From Capronia americana (lineage: Eukaryota; Ascomycota; Eurotiomycetes; Chaetothyriales; Herpotrichiellaceae): a stretch of 64,000 nt of DNA. Below are positions 45,377 to 56,121 of this stretch, piece after piece. The stretch is taken from NCBI GenBank assembly GCA_016110215.1, contig JADWQD010000014.1:620001-684000 (forward strand), written 5' to 3'. Within the stretch, counting starts at the first letter, position 1; every line of letters starts with the position of its first letter. The translations under genes were made by a program, and so were the position numbers. The notes beneath the pieces were generated by a model. The model was not told the origin of the DNA. It did no database searches and worked only from the letters and a program-made list of their open reading frames with translations.

Positions 45377-46925
45377 ATGCCTGACCCCAAGATTGTCCTG
45401 TATGCGGAAGCTCTGACCCACATCAGGCAGTTGACTCTTCATGCCTCCCTCCAGACCGAAAAGAACGAGGACACGAAGATCCTCTTGTCTTCTGATAAGA
45501 AGATTATCACGGCACTCCACGACGGGGAATCGTCCAGCATCTACCTGCCAACGCAGATATCGGGCACCGCTCATGTCACGTTCCCGGTCGAGAAGAGGAC
45601 GGAGATATCGACTCGGCTACAAATTGACGACGTCAGTCAGCCGGACTCTACCAAACAAGACGCAGTTGGCGTCGAGGTCCCGTGGTCTGCAGCCAGCCTG
45701 CAGGAAAGTGCTTCCTTGAGCTGCAACCAATGCGACGCCTGCATCCTGCCAGCCGCCAGAGCCACCAGCTGGAAAGACCTCCCCAGTGAAAACTGGGCAG
45801 AGTTGATGGACTTCTGGTTCTGCCACAAGCCACATGAGAATGGAGAGTCCTCGGGCGACCACGCGGCCCAGGCCAAAGGCTTCTCTACGCGGAGTAAGCT
45901 GGACGCCAGTTCCGGAGTGGGCTTGGTGGATGTCGTTTCTTTTCTGCTCTACGGAGAGGACTGTACGAATGTTGAGGTACGTGGTGACTGGAGTCAGATC
46001 AGTGAACGCGATCATCCCCCCACACCTGGCGTAAAGAAAGAAGCTTTTCAGGTCGTTGGACCCAAAGTCAGTTGATCTAGTTTCTGATACATTCGCCGCA
46101 TATTGAGTTTGTGATTGGTGGATAGCTGGGTAGATTCAACCTCCTTCTCGTGAAGCGACGGATGGGTCTGCCAATGAGCACCACGTGGATCAGCCTCTTC
46201 ATTTCGCCCTTGTGGCTGCGAGCGGAATTGCGCAAGGGGATACACCAGAGGTACATGCCAGCTAATGAAAGGCGTAGGAAATCAAACCCTCCTCAAGAGC
46301 CGGCGTCATCGCTCTTCGATGCAGCTCCTGCAAAACCAGGGTGGGCTCCCGTGCAGAAGGTGAAGAGAGCTACAGACTCTACAAGTCAAGGTTGTCCCTC
46401 GTCAGGGAGCCGGGGCAGGCCCCGGAGCGATATCCAGCGGCCGTGTTTATCACGGCCCGGCTGCTGTCCGTGATCGAAAACTCCGTCTCTCGCAAGGTGG
46501 TGGTCCATGCCGACAGCCCTGGGGCGGCGGAGTCCGACGATGCGGGTCTTTTGCTCTGGATATTTAATCCGGACATCTACTACTCCAGCAGCAAACGCGG
46601 ACCGACCGCGTACCGAGCCATGAAGGTCTTTTACCGGACCATATCGGAGTCTGGGAAATTCCTGGACAACGATGGGGCGAATCATGAAGAGCTGGTTGTA
46701 CCCGAAGAAGACTTTGTGGACTTTCAGCGGACCCTGGAAGAGAGCACCGACATCCTCCCAGGTTCAGCGCGGACTTTCCAGGATTGGAAGGTCGGTCTTC
46801 TCGATCGATGGGAAACGACGGCTAGTGGGTCGGCACGAATGGACGAAAATCCCCTGAACAAGAAAGTCGACGAGGGATTCGAGCTGTTTAAACTGCCCGC
46901 TGGAATGCAAGAGCTCTACCTGTGA
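45377..46925 (+). CDS. E2-binding protein, HECT_2 / UBE3D-like
   Basis: Simplest model: exons 45377-45976 and 46278-46925, 415 aa. The N-terminal half reads MPDPKIVLYAEALTHIRQLT and has a CNQCDACILPA zinc-type pair followed by WKDLPSENWAELMDFWFCHKPH, the hallmark of the HECT_2 (E2-binding) family. The second exon opens with a second pair, LRCSSCKTRVGSR, then YRLYKSRLSL, LLLWIFNPDIYYSSS, AMKVFYR and the closing PGSARTFQDWKVGLLDRW. Members bind E2 enzymes such as UBE2C and can act as E3 ligases, despite lacking a true HECT fold. The 301-bp middle intron is long; a short internal exon is possible around 46126-46246 but its frame does not connect cleanly. Start could also be 32 codons upstream. 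Confidence 0.75.
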
Positions 46926-48482
46926 GAACAATCCAGCCGACCAAAAGGCACCAATCAACGTGTCTGTCCCAGGGCTTGCAGACGCACCTGAAGTAAAAAA
47001 GCAAATCTCGACTCCAGGTTAGACATCCTGCATGGTTGGGCCTCCACGCTTTACGAACGTCAATCAGATGCGTCACACTGTGACTGGAGCTCTTTCAGTC
47101 TGCCAAGCTGCCTCGACGCATTGACTGCGCGCCACAAAGGCGGATGCCACCAACTCGGAAGCACAGAAGTCCCATGATCTCGATTCTACCCTGACATGGG
47201 GCTGGTATGATCTCCAGCGATGGATCTGGCGAGGTGCCGCCTGCTCCCTTGTCAGGATCCAACCACACCCGAGGCCGGAGTGGATGCCATGCACAATGAT
47301 CGCATGGACCAAGTGGGGTTTATATGTGTCCTCCGCGCAAAATCCTTGGGCGGCCGACGCAAGCCCACGAGGTCTCTCGCGTTCTCAGTTCCAGTGCTGA
47401 TCAGTTGTGCCGCATTAGGAACGATACAAGTGTGCCCCGGACTAGTGCATCGCGTGATGAGTCGATATCCTACAGCATGATCTACACGCGCCACGTGTGA
47501 ACTCCCTCCGTCACCGGTAGCTATCAGGTTAACTTCCCTTTGCTGGCAACCAGTTTCTCCGATGGCGTGACCGTCTCGCTCATTCGTCACCTCCCGCTCG
47601 AACCACGACTTGGCACCTCCCAGTGCGAGATGCCAGTGGCCCACCTCGGGCCGCGACCATGGGGGTGTATGATGGATCTAAACATTCCCGCCGCCACGTT
47701 GCCCTGCAAGCTCAAGTTTGATTTCACGGGTGCACCAGATGCGGGTGCCTCATTAGCTCTCCATCTTCCGCACTCCCCACGAGGAGGTAACCGTCGCCTA
47801 TTACAAAGCCGCCCTTGGTAGAGGAAGAATTATGGGAACTAGTCAGTACCTGATTGGGACCGCTTGGAGAGAATCGCCCAACGACGGTCGATATTGCGTG
47901 CCCCTCTCGACGAGAGGGCGCGAAAGACCGAGCCGAGTCAGAACCATTGCCGAAAGACGTCGACCGAGCTGCGACCCGTACAGTCCAACATCTTGGAGTC
48001 TGCGAACGAAGAGGGGTCGGCAAGTTGACCTTAGGGGCTCCCAGAAGGGGAATGTATTCATTGTAGATGTATACGGTTCTGAGGTCGCTGAGGGAGTGGC
48101 TGCCTCTGCACGCTTCCTGCTTCAAGCTCCCCCAGCTGTCAGCCCGTCACATGAAGCTCGATCCTGATGTAGGAATAGCGGGCATACGGCGCTCTCCTGG
48201 AGAAGGCGTTCCATCTGCATTGAATAGCTACAACTCCTCCGAGTCAGTGAAGGACCTGCAGGAACATCTGTTGCCCGTCTGTGCAGTCAAATTTCGTACA
48301 GGCCGCTGGGCAGCCTGTTTGTAGCCGGCTCACCTTCCCCATTTGTAGGGCGCGCCAAGCCAAATCTGGAAGTGCAGCTTTCCCTGAGCCGACATCAAGT
48401 CAAATCGGCAGAGAGCTCAATTGAAGCTTGCTGTAGTATCGACGACTTTGCCCTCCCCCCATAACTGAAGCTCGCCGTCAGC
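46926..48482. other. Intergenic upstream of ATP synthase delta
   Basis: 1.56 kb. Contains the 3' UTR of the E2-binding protein and the atp16 promoter. No gene or repeat could be supported. Confidence 0.5.
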
Positions 48483-49286
48483 ATGAGCGCCCTTCGGCTA
48501 TCGCGTGCAGCGCTGCGCGCCCGTTCAGCGGTCGCTTTCAAGCCCGTCCAGCGTCGAGGTTACGCGGATGCCGTCTCAGATAAAATAAAGCTCTCCCTGG
48601 CACTTCCTCACCAGGTACGTCCAAGGGGCAGACTCTGAGAGAGGTGCAATGGGGGAGATGTTGGACCTTGAAGTGGAATTGAACTGATGCAAAGTCTCAT
48701 TCTCTAGTCTATCTACACCTCGCAGGACGTGTACGTTCTCTATTTCACCCATCAATGACTCCTCGTCCCACCAGTTCACGACGCCCTTTACTGACTAGCA
48801 GAACACCAGTGTACAAGTCAACCTCCCCGCCGAGTCCGGAGAAATGGGCATTCTCGCACAGCACGTCCCGTCGATCGAGCAGTTGAAACCCGGCTTGGTC
48901 GAGATCATCGAGGAAAGTGGCGGAAGCAAGCAGTTTTTCCGTACGTCGTGGCTTCTACGGAGCTCTCCCATTCAGAGGGTGCGAGCGATGAGCAGGGATA
49001 CTGACACCTGTTTCAGTTTCTGGAGGCTTCGCCGTCGTCCAACCAAACTCCGTCCTGAGCATCAACGCTGTTGAAGGATTCCCCCTGGAAGAATTCAGTG
49101 AGGAGGCGGTCAGATCACAGATACAGGAGGCGCAGAAGGTTGCCAGCGGAAGCGGCAGTGAGCAGGACATTGCAGAGGCCAAGATTGAGCTCGAGGTAAG
49201 AGATCGCTGTGCTTGGACCGATGACGAGTGTGGGCTGACTAGATCATCTACAGGTGCTGGAATCGTTGCAGGCGGCGCTGAAGTAA
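48483..49286 (+). CDS. atp16: Mitochondrial ATP synthase subunit delta
   Basis: Five exons: 48483-48614, 48708-48730 (23 nt), 48810-48940, 49017-49195 and 49254-49286; 165 aa. A presequence (MSALRLSRAALRARSAVAF...VQRRGYADA) precedes the beta-sandwich with LSLALPHQSIYTSQD, VVQVNLPAESGEMGILAQHVPSIEQLKPG, and LSGGFAVVQPNSVLSINAVE. The C-terminal helical hairpin ends ELEVLESLQAALK. Donor GTACGT and acceptor ACACCAG were chosen for the 23-nt exon because they restore SQDVVQVN. The protein is part of the central stalk of F1Fo ATP synthase on the matrix side and corresponds to bacterial epsilon. Confidence 0.94.
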
Positions 49287-49640
49287 GAGGCGTGTTCGTG
49301 CCACTGTACATATAGAGTAGGGCCGAGGCGCACAAGCCAACGGGGATCACATCACGTCTCTCTCGGAAGACTTGACTTGAATTCATCGCCCGTGCCGTTT
49401 CAATGCTGTCGTTGTCAATTGTTCTCTGCTCTCGCTCTGCGCTCTTTCCAGACACCAATGCGCCTGCCGCGTCACAACCATGGCTCCTGCCACAAAACTC
49501 AAGCAGCGCCGGATCTTTCCTTCTCACTCTGTCTCTCACGGCGCAGTCACTCTCTCTCCTGAACTTATTCTTACGTCCCATCGATGCGTGGTCACCATGA
49601 TACGCCCCATATCAACATAGCCTTCCACTCATCGCCGAAC
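49287..49640. other. Intergenic between atp16 and the next gene
   Basis: 354 bp, same-strand neighbours. Holds the atp16 3' UTR and the promoter of the disordered protein gene. Confidence 0.5.
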
Positions 49641-51662
49641 ATGGATAGCTCACTGGGGTCTGTATACTCTTCTCGGTTGGGACACCTTGCCCTGCTAACG
49701 TGTCACAGTCCGCAGAGGCGCAAGGTGGCCGACCGCATCCGCGTCTTCCAGGAGGGGCAGCAGCTCGAGACCAGAATCCCGTCGTTCCAGTTGCCTCCCC
49801 ACGTCCTCACGCAAGACGACGATCCTGTTGCCAATCCTCGCCTTGCCTCACCGGCCAGCCGAGCGTCCAGGGACGGAAGCGAGGATGTCCGTGGCAATGG
49901 ACTCTCTCCAGTTGCTGAAATATGCTACCAGGATGTTCGAGACCTAGAGAAGCTGGTCGACCAAGAGGATCAGCAACATCATCTCCCCTTCCGGCCCTTC
50001 ACGAGTATGGATGGACCTGGTGACGAACGGGGCTTGTCCCGGCGAGGCACCGAGCGTCAAGTCAGCGTCCCCCTCCGTCGCCAACACCGCTCCATGGAGA
50101 ATGTCGCCGAAGATCCGGCACTGGAAATTGCCATGGCACGATCTCGCCTTCGTTCCATTGCGACTTCCAGGCAGCAACCTACCCAGGAGGGGCTGGAGAC
50201 GTCACGCAACCGTCCGCTCACCATGGACGAACTGAACACCATGCTGGACGATGCTATCAAAAGCAACTCTCCTAAACTTGAAGTGTCTTCGGATGAACTG
50301 AGCGCCAACCTTGCCCCAAAGCCTGGCTTTGTCCTTCGTCGAGCGTCTACGCGCCAGGACCGCCATCGCTCACAATCTCGGGCTCGAGTTTCTCGGAGAA
50401 CCACTGAATCCGTCGAGCCACGAACCAGCGATGAGTCGACCAGGGTCCGCTACGACGGAGGTGAGATGGCACCGCCTCAGGAAGATGCCGCCCGCCGCGA
50501 CCCTCTCAAGGCTACATCTCCTGCTGCACCGAGGCTGAAACCGCTTCCGGCGCCACCCGCGGAACTCAGCCCGGTCAAACAACGAGCTGCCATCTTTGAG
50601 AGTCTAACCAAGAAAGCTGAGCCATCAGGCCATGACTCGATCTGTCGCCACTTCGGCCACGAGCATGACCCGACTCACGACCACACACATCACCATCCGG
50701 GACCCGCCCGCAAAGAGCCAAAGAAGGTCCATCGAATCAAGTTTGGAGACAGGATTGAGGAGAGACCCGCCACACCCTTGATCCCCTTGAACCTGCCCAC
50801 TATGGTGACGAAAGAGAAGACCGCTCGACCACTGCCTCCACCCAAGCAGGAGGAAGCGGTTCAGCAGCCTGTCGACCCGCCGGCTGAAGAGCCCAACAAC
50901 GACGACGTCTTCAAGGAGGACACTCACGAGCGAAAGCCGTCACTGACCTGGCCTTTCAAATGGGGTATTTTCAACAAGGGGGCATCTGCGCCGCCCCAAG
51001 GGAGTGAGCCCCCGGTTCCGGCTGTAGTCGAGCCCAAGGACGACCACTATCCGACGACAAGGCCGAGTGTCGTCCGAAGCAAAGTTCAACAGATTCTGCA
51101 AGCCGTGGAAGAGAAAGATGATGCAGAGCAGCGACGTCGGGAGGCAGAAAGAGAACGTGTAACTCGCAGAAACAGTCGTGCTGCGCCCCCGTCGCGACGG
51201 CAGACTGTAGTAAAGCGTGTTGGACCGAAGCAAGAGACGCCAGCTGAACCGGCGCCAATGGGGACTCCCCAAAAGGAGCAACTTCAGGGCCTCAAAGCTG
51301 CGGCGGGGGCCGACACGAAGGCGAGGACTCCCCTTCAAAACGCCATGTCGGAGAAGCAGGTATTGGCACCACCCGTCCGCGCCGAACCGGACAGCGACTC
51401 AGCTGCCAGTCCACAAAAATCCCTTCCCCAGACTCCGGTTCGGGGAAGACCAAGTCTTGCTTACCAACCAACACCAGAGCAGAAGCACTCGGTGGAGCGA
51501 CAATTCAACCTCAGCCCGACCCGCAGTGCTTCCAAGCACCGCCAGGGTGTCAAGGTCGAAGTCGAGATCCGTGACAGTCCGGAACGCGAGGCTAGGGAGA
51601 GAGGTGAAAAGGTTGTTATCATCAGAGCGGATGTTGGCTCGGACATGGATGAGGGCAGATGA
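49641..51662 (+). CDS. Large disordered fungal protein, unknown function
   Basis: Preferred model: exons 49641-49661 (7 codons) and 49716-51662, 655 aa. The intron has donor GTATAC and a strong GCTAAC branch point near 49694, with acceptor CCGCAG. The frame is also open across it, so an unspliced start at 49584 cannot be excluded. The protein is mostly low-complexity and charged: RRKVADRIRVFQEG near the start, Arg/Ser-rich blocks, a His-rich patch HFGHEHDPTHDHTHHH that could bind metal, Pro-rich segments, and a coiled-coil-like RSKVQQILQAVEEKDDAEQR. The ending VKVEVEIRDSPEREARERGEKVVI may be a short folded or amphipathic region. I recognise no family and give no function. Confidence 0.7.
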   Translation: MDSSLGSVYSSRLGHLALLTCHSPQRRKVADRIRVFQEGQQLETRIPSFQLPPHVLTQDDDPVANPRLASPASRASRDGSEDVRGNGLSPVAEICYQDVRDLEKLVDQEDQQHHLPFRPFTSMDGPGDERGLSRRGTERQVSVPLRRQHRSMENVAEDPALEIAMARSRLRSIATSRQQPTQEGLETSRNRPLTMDELNTMLDDAIKSNSPKLEVSSDELSANLAPKPGFVLRRASTRQDRHRSQSRARVSRRTTESVEPRTSDESTRVRYDGGEMAPPQEDAARRDPLKATSPAAPRLKPLPAPPAELSPVKQRAAIFESLTKKAEPSGHDSICRHFGHEHDPTHDHTHHHPGPARKEPKKVHRIKFGDRIEERPATPLIPLNLPTMVTKEKTARPLPPPKQEEAVQQPVDPPAEEPNNDDVFKEDTHERKPSLTWPFKWGIFNKGASAPPQGSEPPVPAVVEPKDDHYPTTRPSVVRSKVQQILQAVEEKDDAEQRRREAERERVTRRNSRAAPPSRRQTVVKRVGPKQETPAEPAPMGTPQKEQLQGLKAAAGADTKARTPLQNAMSEKQVLAPPVRAEPDSDSAASPQKSLPQTPVRGRPSLAYQPTPEQKHSVERQFNLSPTRSASKHRQGVKVEVEIRDSPEREARERGEKVVIIRADVGSDMDEGR

Positions 51663-53613
51663 TGGCGAAGCATGACTCGACCTCTCGAAGGTGTGGAGGA
51701 CGCCAATTATGGAAACGGATGACTATGGGATGGCAATGCATGATAGGCCGTTCGAGTAAATACCTGCGGGAGGAAGCTTGTGGAGCATGGGATTGGAGAA
51801 TATTGCCGCGTGGAAGACACGTTGCATGGATGGAACCGCCTTGGTATAGGTAGAGTGTGTGAATCAATGGAGCATGTCGTACCCCCTTCAAAGCATGGGG
51901 ACACCCTAGTTAGCAGCGGTGATAGGTCCGTGAAGAAGCAAACACAAGTGGTAAAGTACCCGGCGGACTGTTAATGCATGTATCTCATCACCGCCGTGCT
52001 CTCTGTCCACTGATGCTTCGTTCATTGGCCCCTATGTACGTTCCTTTCATACCCATCCACCGCGTTCTTGCGTGACGCCTTTGGATTCAGCATAGAATAT
52101 GATTGAACTCCTACTATTCGGGCAGAGTAGCCAAGATCCAGCCACGAGCAAGACAAGGGATAGAACTCGATATCGTAATGATCTCTCTCGTTACAGAAAC
52201 CTATTCTCTGCCCCAGTGACCATGTTCACTATCTTTCCGCTATTCGAGAAGCCGAATAGGATAAGTGACTGTCTGACTTGGATATAGGTATATGTCTAGC
52301 TTTGCGATATCTTTGGAATGGATATAGCCAGAGTCAAAGTCAGAGTCCGAGTCAGAGTCGTGGCTGCAGCCACAAGACCAAGACCGAGCCTAAAGAACTC
52401 CTGAAGACCAAACAAGAAGACCCAAGGAAAAGTGTACTGTAGAGTAACAGCAGAGCAGAGCAGAGCAGAGCGGACACGAAGCACAAGCACGGAGACAAGC
52501 AAGGAGGGGGGGGGGTAGGTGAGACGAGCGAACAGGAAGGGAAAAAGAAGCCTGCCTACACGTCCTGTTGCATGGTCAATCAATTAGCATAGGTACATAC
52601 TCGGTACTAGCAAAAGACCTGGCCGTGACACGCCGCGCTCTGCTGTTACTCTACTCTACTCTACTCTTAACGGTGCGCCCTGTATCTTTGAGAGAGATCT
52701 ACCTGGCAGGACAGCAGGGCAGCTAGTAGTGTGCAGTGTATAGAGTGACAAAGCCGGCTGCGCGACTAATTACTCCACAATTCAGCTTTTAATTGACTTG
52801 CCTGGTCGAGAAGACCTACTTTCGGCCATGTGAGTCATCTGCACGTACGTGGTCATCTGGACGTGGAGTCATGTGGTGTGGAGGACACGGGATACGAGTC
52901 ATAGTATACGAAGGAAGGCGAGGAGAGGCCTGGTGGGCGTCTACCCAGTCGTCTAGTCACGGGGGAAGGGGAGGAATCTGTGTGAAGACCACGATAGAGA
53001 ATTGCGTGAGCGACAACACTCTCGGTGACAACGACGGCATCGAAAAGTCCAAGGCAAACTCAAGAAACAGAAGATGTGTGGGAGATGGATGTGTTCTTGT
53101 AATTCTGTCTTTATCAAGTAACCATGATTTCCCATACCAATACCAGTTGCCCCATTCTCCCAACAAGAACCGTTGACAATGGTGTGAAACTGAGCAGATG
53201 GAACAACAGATTCGGGTCGGATCAGTCTGACGAATCTTCCTAACGGTGCTTGAGTTCCCGTTCCCAATCCCAACCCCATCCCCATCCCCATCCCATCCTC
53301 CTCCTGCTGATTGCTCAGTCTGTCTCAGTCTCCGAAAATCTGTCCTCGAGAGAAGAGCGAAAAAGAAGTCCATATCATCAGGTCATTAGAGCTTTGCCCA
53401 TGTCATCAACATATCTCCACTCTCGTCTCAACACCTCCGTCCTTTTTTTTTATGCATTTGTCAGACGGGTGGAGTAGTGAAAAAAAAATCCCCAAGGGAA
53501 AACGAGTTCCGCTTCACTGCAGAACAAACGCTAAAGTGTTACAAGAATGTGGAGGTGGAAATCTCCAGAGACCGACCAAAGACGCCACTGGTCGGCGTTC
53601 GGCTGCCGACAAT
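51663..53613. other. Convergent intergenic region with many simple repeats
   Basis: 1.95 kb between convergent genes. Simple repeats cluster here: AGTC-rich AGAGTCAA units at about 52327-52360, AGAGC pentamers at 52448-52472, a G-run at 52504-52515, ACTCT pentamers at 52650-52667, CCCATC-like hexamers at 53265-53299, and T-run and A-run at about 53444-53451 and 53480-53487. No coding gene supported. Confidence 0.6.
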
Positions 53614-56121
53614 CTAGTTGATCATGTCGTAGTCGACAAAGTCGCTGTCGTTCCACGCTGGGTCAAACATGGGGTCGTTGTCGAGGGTAGCAAAGGCTTC
53701 GGGACCACCCGGGAACAAGGTTGCCGTGGCGGCAGCAGGATTGGAGAAGGCCCTGCTGCTCTCACCCCCGAACAGTGAGAAATCACTCGAGGGGAAATCC
53801 GCATCCGCGCTGAATAAAGGCGCGTCGTTGAATGACTGCCCCGAAGGTCCAGCAACCATAGGAGAGTGCTCCGAGATTGACGGGTTGCGGGAGTTTGGTT
53901 GGAAGTAGGAGTTCGGTGTTGGCAGACCCTGGTTCCAAGACGTTTGGTTGTTGCAGTCCATCGTGATGTCCATAGCCCCACTGTATGGAGATGGCTCGGT
54001 AATGTTGCTGTAGGTGGGTGTGATCGGTGTAGTCATCATGTTAGGGTACTGGGCCGGCTGGTACGCGTTCTGGAAGGGCGCAGCGTTAAAGTCGAAATCC
54101 TCGCCCAGACGGGTGTATGACGCCGCCGAAGATGGGGTGGTCCGAGGGAAGATGGGGTTCGAATATGTGACCGGGGTGGGGTTGAAAGTGTCGAAGCTGG
54201 TGAGCGGCTGCTCGAAGGGAGTCATTGCATTGCTGCCTGGCATGCTTCCGGCAATGGAGCTTGCGTCATCCCAGGTTCTGACCGAGACAGCGGGGCTGGG
54301 GGAGTAATCCATGCTGGGAGTGCGAGGAGTCTGGGCTGGGGTCATCTTGGTGACAACCTTGTCTTTGCCCTTCGCACGCTCGTAGTGCCACCCGTGCTTC
54401 TTTTCTTGGTGTTGCTTGCAGTTGCTCTCGCGCTTCGTTCGGAATTCGCAGAACTCGCACTTGTAGAAAAGGGGGTTCTTGGAATGGCGGTCGTTGACAT
54501 GGCGTTCACGCTCCTTCTCGGTAGGGAGGCCAAGCTCGTGGTACTTGCAACTCTCCTCGGGACATTTGAATGGACGAGAGTGAGTTTTCTCGTGTTTTGC
54601 CAGATCACACTTTCGGTTGAAGATCTTGTCGCAGGTGGGGTCCGAGCACTTCATCTCGACAATCTCTGGGATGTAGCCCTTCTTTCTGCGAGCCATAGAC
54701 CTCGCGACATCTTCATCAAGGGCGTCACTGCTTGCTCTCTTAATCCCCGGTGTCGGTGTGTAGGGAAGACCAGTCCTGAGAGAGTAGCCTTTGCCGTTCT
54801 TCCAACGGACAAGTTCAGCCTCGTGGCCGGTCTCACCGAGACCACCCTCAAGGGTGACCTCGTCATCGATAGAGTAAGCCATATCGTCGTCTTGCTCAGC
54901 AGTGCCAGCCTGCTGATCGCGACTGGAAGAGCCGATGTGGGCGGCGAGGCGGTTGACTTGTTGGACCAAGTCAAGGAAGTAACCGTTATCGTAAGGACGA
55001 TCAGCGGCACGACGTTGTTCTGATTCGGCGAGGTGCTGATATGTGTCGACAACAAGCTGGATCGTGAACTCGCCAAAGGCACGATACAGTTGCCGTGAAA
55101 TAGCAAGTGTCTTGGAATCGACGTTAGAGCCGGGTAGGCATTCGGTGGTGAGGATGCTTACCAGTGGTTGGAAGATGAGAGACTGTTCAAGGTCACGCAG
55201 GCATCTGACAGCCTTGTTGTTCTTGGCGGCAAGAGCGGTGACAAGAGGATGGAAGTCCTCGAAGCGTTCGTCGTGGAGGATGGGAGTGATTATATACTCC
55301 TTGATCTTTCTGCGACCTGGGGGGCTCAATGCAGGATGACGGAGAGTAGGTCGGGAGGTCGGAGGAGCGATGCTTCGCGTAACCGCAGACGGCGCGGCGC
55401 TGCTGGAGGTCCTAGATGAGGGGTGACTGCCTCGTTGCCTAGTGCGTCGAGTTGTCGGCTCTGGAGAGTCAGCTACTGTGGGAAGTTCGTTAACACTGTC
55501 TTCGCACATCGACATGCAGCGGGCAATCCAACCTTGAATCGCGTCTCGCACAAGACGGTCTTCTTCAGAGGTGTTTCCGGCGACCTTCTCTGCTGAGTCA
55601 CTGATGGAAGTCCCCAGTCCGCTATCCCGATTCGACAACAGATCCAAGGCTCTTTCGAACTTATTGGCCAAGCCCTTGTCACTTGCGGGGCTGACGGAGG
55701 AGCCCAATCCTTCGTCGGATGGTAGTGAGACGCGGCGAACCCAGACCTGTTGGTCGAAGGTTTGTGTGGGGCGGCGACGGCTTGATGTCTTCTTGCCTCG
55801 GGCGCCGGAGAAGGTTTGCTCGAAGTTGGCAATGGACTGGGCAACGTCTTCCTTTTCCGACAGCCAGCTGGTGAGGGTGGACTGAGAGCTGGTTGGAGAA
55901 CGACGAGTCAGGTGAGGGATGCTGAGGACTGGGTCATCCTCAGTGGCCGGCGAGGACGAGCAGTGGAAAGTAGCGCCCTTGGACAGGGACATCTTATGCA
56001 GGATGCATGCTGATGACTCTGCGGACGCGGGAAGAGATGGAGAAAGGCGCTTGGTGATGAGTCGAGGAGTTCGACGATGAGCGAAGGGAGTGGGAGGAGG
56101 TGGCATGGCAGAAGTCGCCAT
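53614..56121 (-). CDS. C2H2 zinc-finger transcription factor
   Basis: Single exon, 835 aa from the ATG at 56121; the frame is open 166 codons further upstream, but that part is not protein-like and is taken as 5' UTR. Three zinc fingers lie at about residues 490-580: C-x4-C-x12-H-x3-H (CSDPTCDKIF), C-x4-C-x15-H-x4-H (CPEESCKYHE) and C-x2-C-x12-H-x4-H (CEFCEFRTK). They are followed by a basic GWHYERAKGKDKVV and a Ser/Thr/Pro/Asn-rich activation-type tail ending in acidic aromatic NDSDFVDYDMIN. A conserved helical region (YRAFGEFTIQLVVDTYQHLAE) sits around residue 370. It should be a nuclear DNA-binding regulator. The family resembles Pezizomycotina C2H2 factors, but I cannot name the orthologue or targets. 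Confidence 0.85.
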   Translation of the reverse strand: MATSAMPPPPTPFAHRRTPRLITKRLSPSLPASAESSACILHKMSLSKGATFHCSSSPATEDDPVLSIPHLTRRSPTSSQSTLTSWLSEKEDVAQSIANFEQTFSGARGKKTSSRRRPTQTFDQQVWVRRVSLPSDEGLGSSVSPASDKGLANKFERALDLLSNRDSGLGTSISDSAEKVAGNTSEEDRLVRDAIQGWIARCMSMCEDSVNELPTVADSPEPTTRRTRQRGSHPSSRTSSSAAPSAVTRSIAPPTSRPTLRHPALSPPGRRKIKEYIITPILHDERFEDFHPLVTALAAKNNKAVRCLRDLEQSLIFQPLVSILTTECLPGSNVDSKTLAISRQLYRAFGEFTIQLVVDTYQHLAESEQRRAADRPYDNGYFLDLVQQVNRLAAHIGSSSRDQQAGTAEQDDDMAYSIDDEVTLEGGLGETGHEAELVRWKNGKGYSLRTGLPYTPTPGIKRASSDALDEDVARSMARRKKGYIPEIVEMKCSDPTCDKIFNRKCDLAKHEKTHSRPFKCPEESCKYHELGLPTEKERERHVNDRHSKNPLFYKCEFCEFRTKRESNCKQHQEKKHGWHYERAKGKDKVVTKMTPAQTPRTPSMDYSPSPAVSVRTWDDASSIAGSMPGSNAMTPFEQPLTSFDTFNPTPVTYSNPIFPRTTPSSAASYTRLGEDFDFNAAPFQNAYQPAQYPNMMTTPITPTYSNITEPSPYSGAMDITMDCNNQTSWNQGLPTPNSYFQPNSRNPSISEHSPMVAGPSGQSFNDAPLFSADADFPSSDFSLFGGESSRAFSNPAAATATLFPGGPEAFATLDNDPMFDPAWNDSDFVDYDMIN

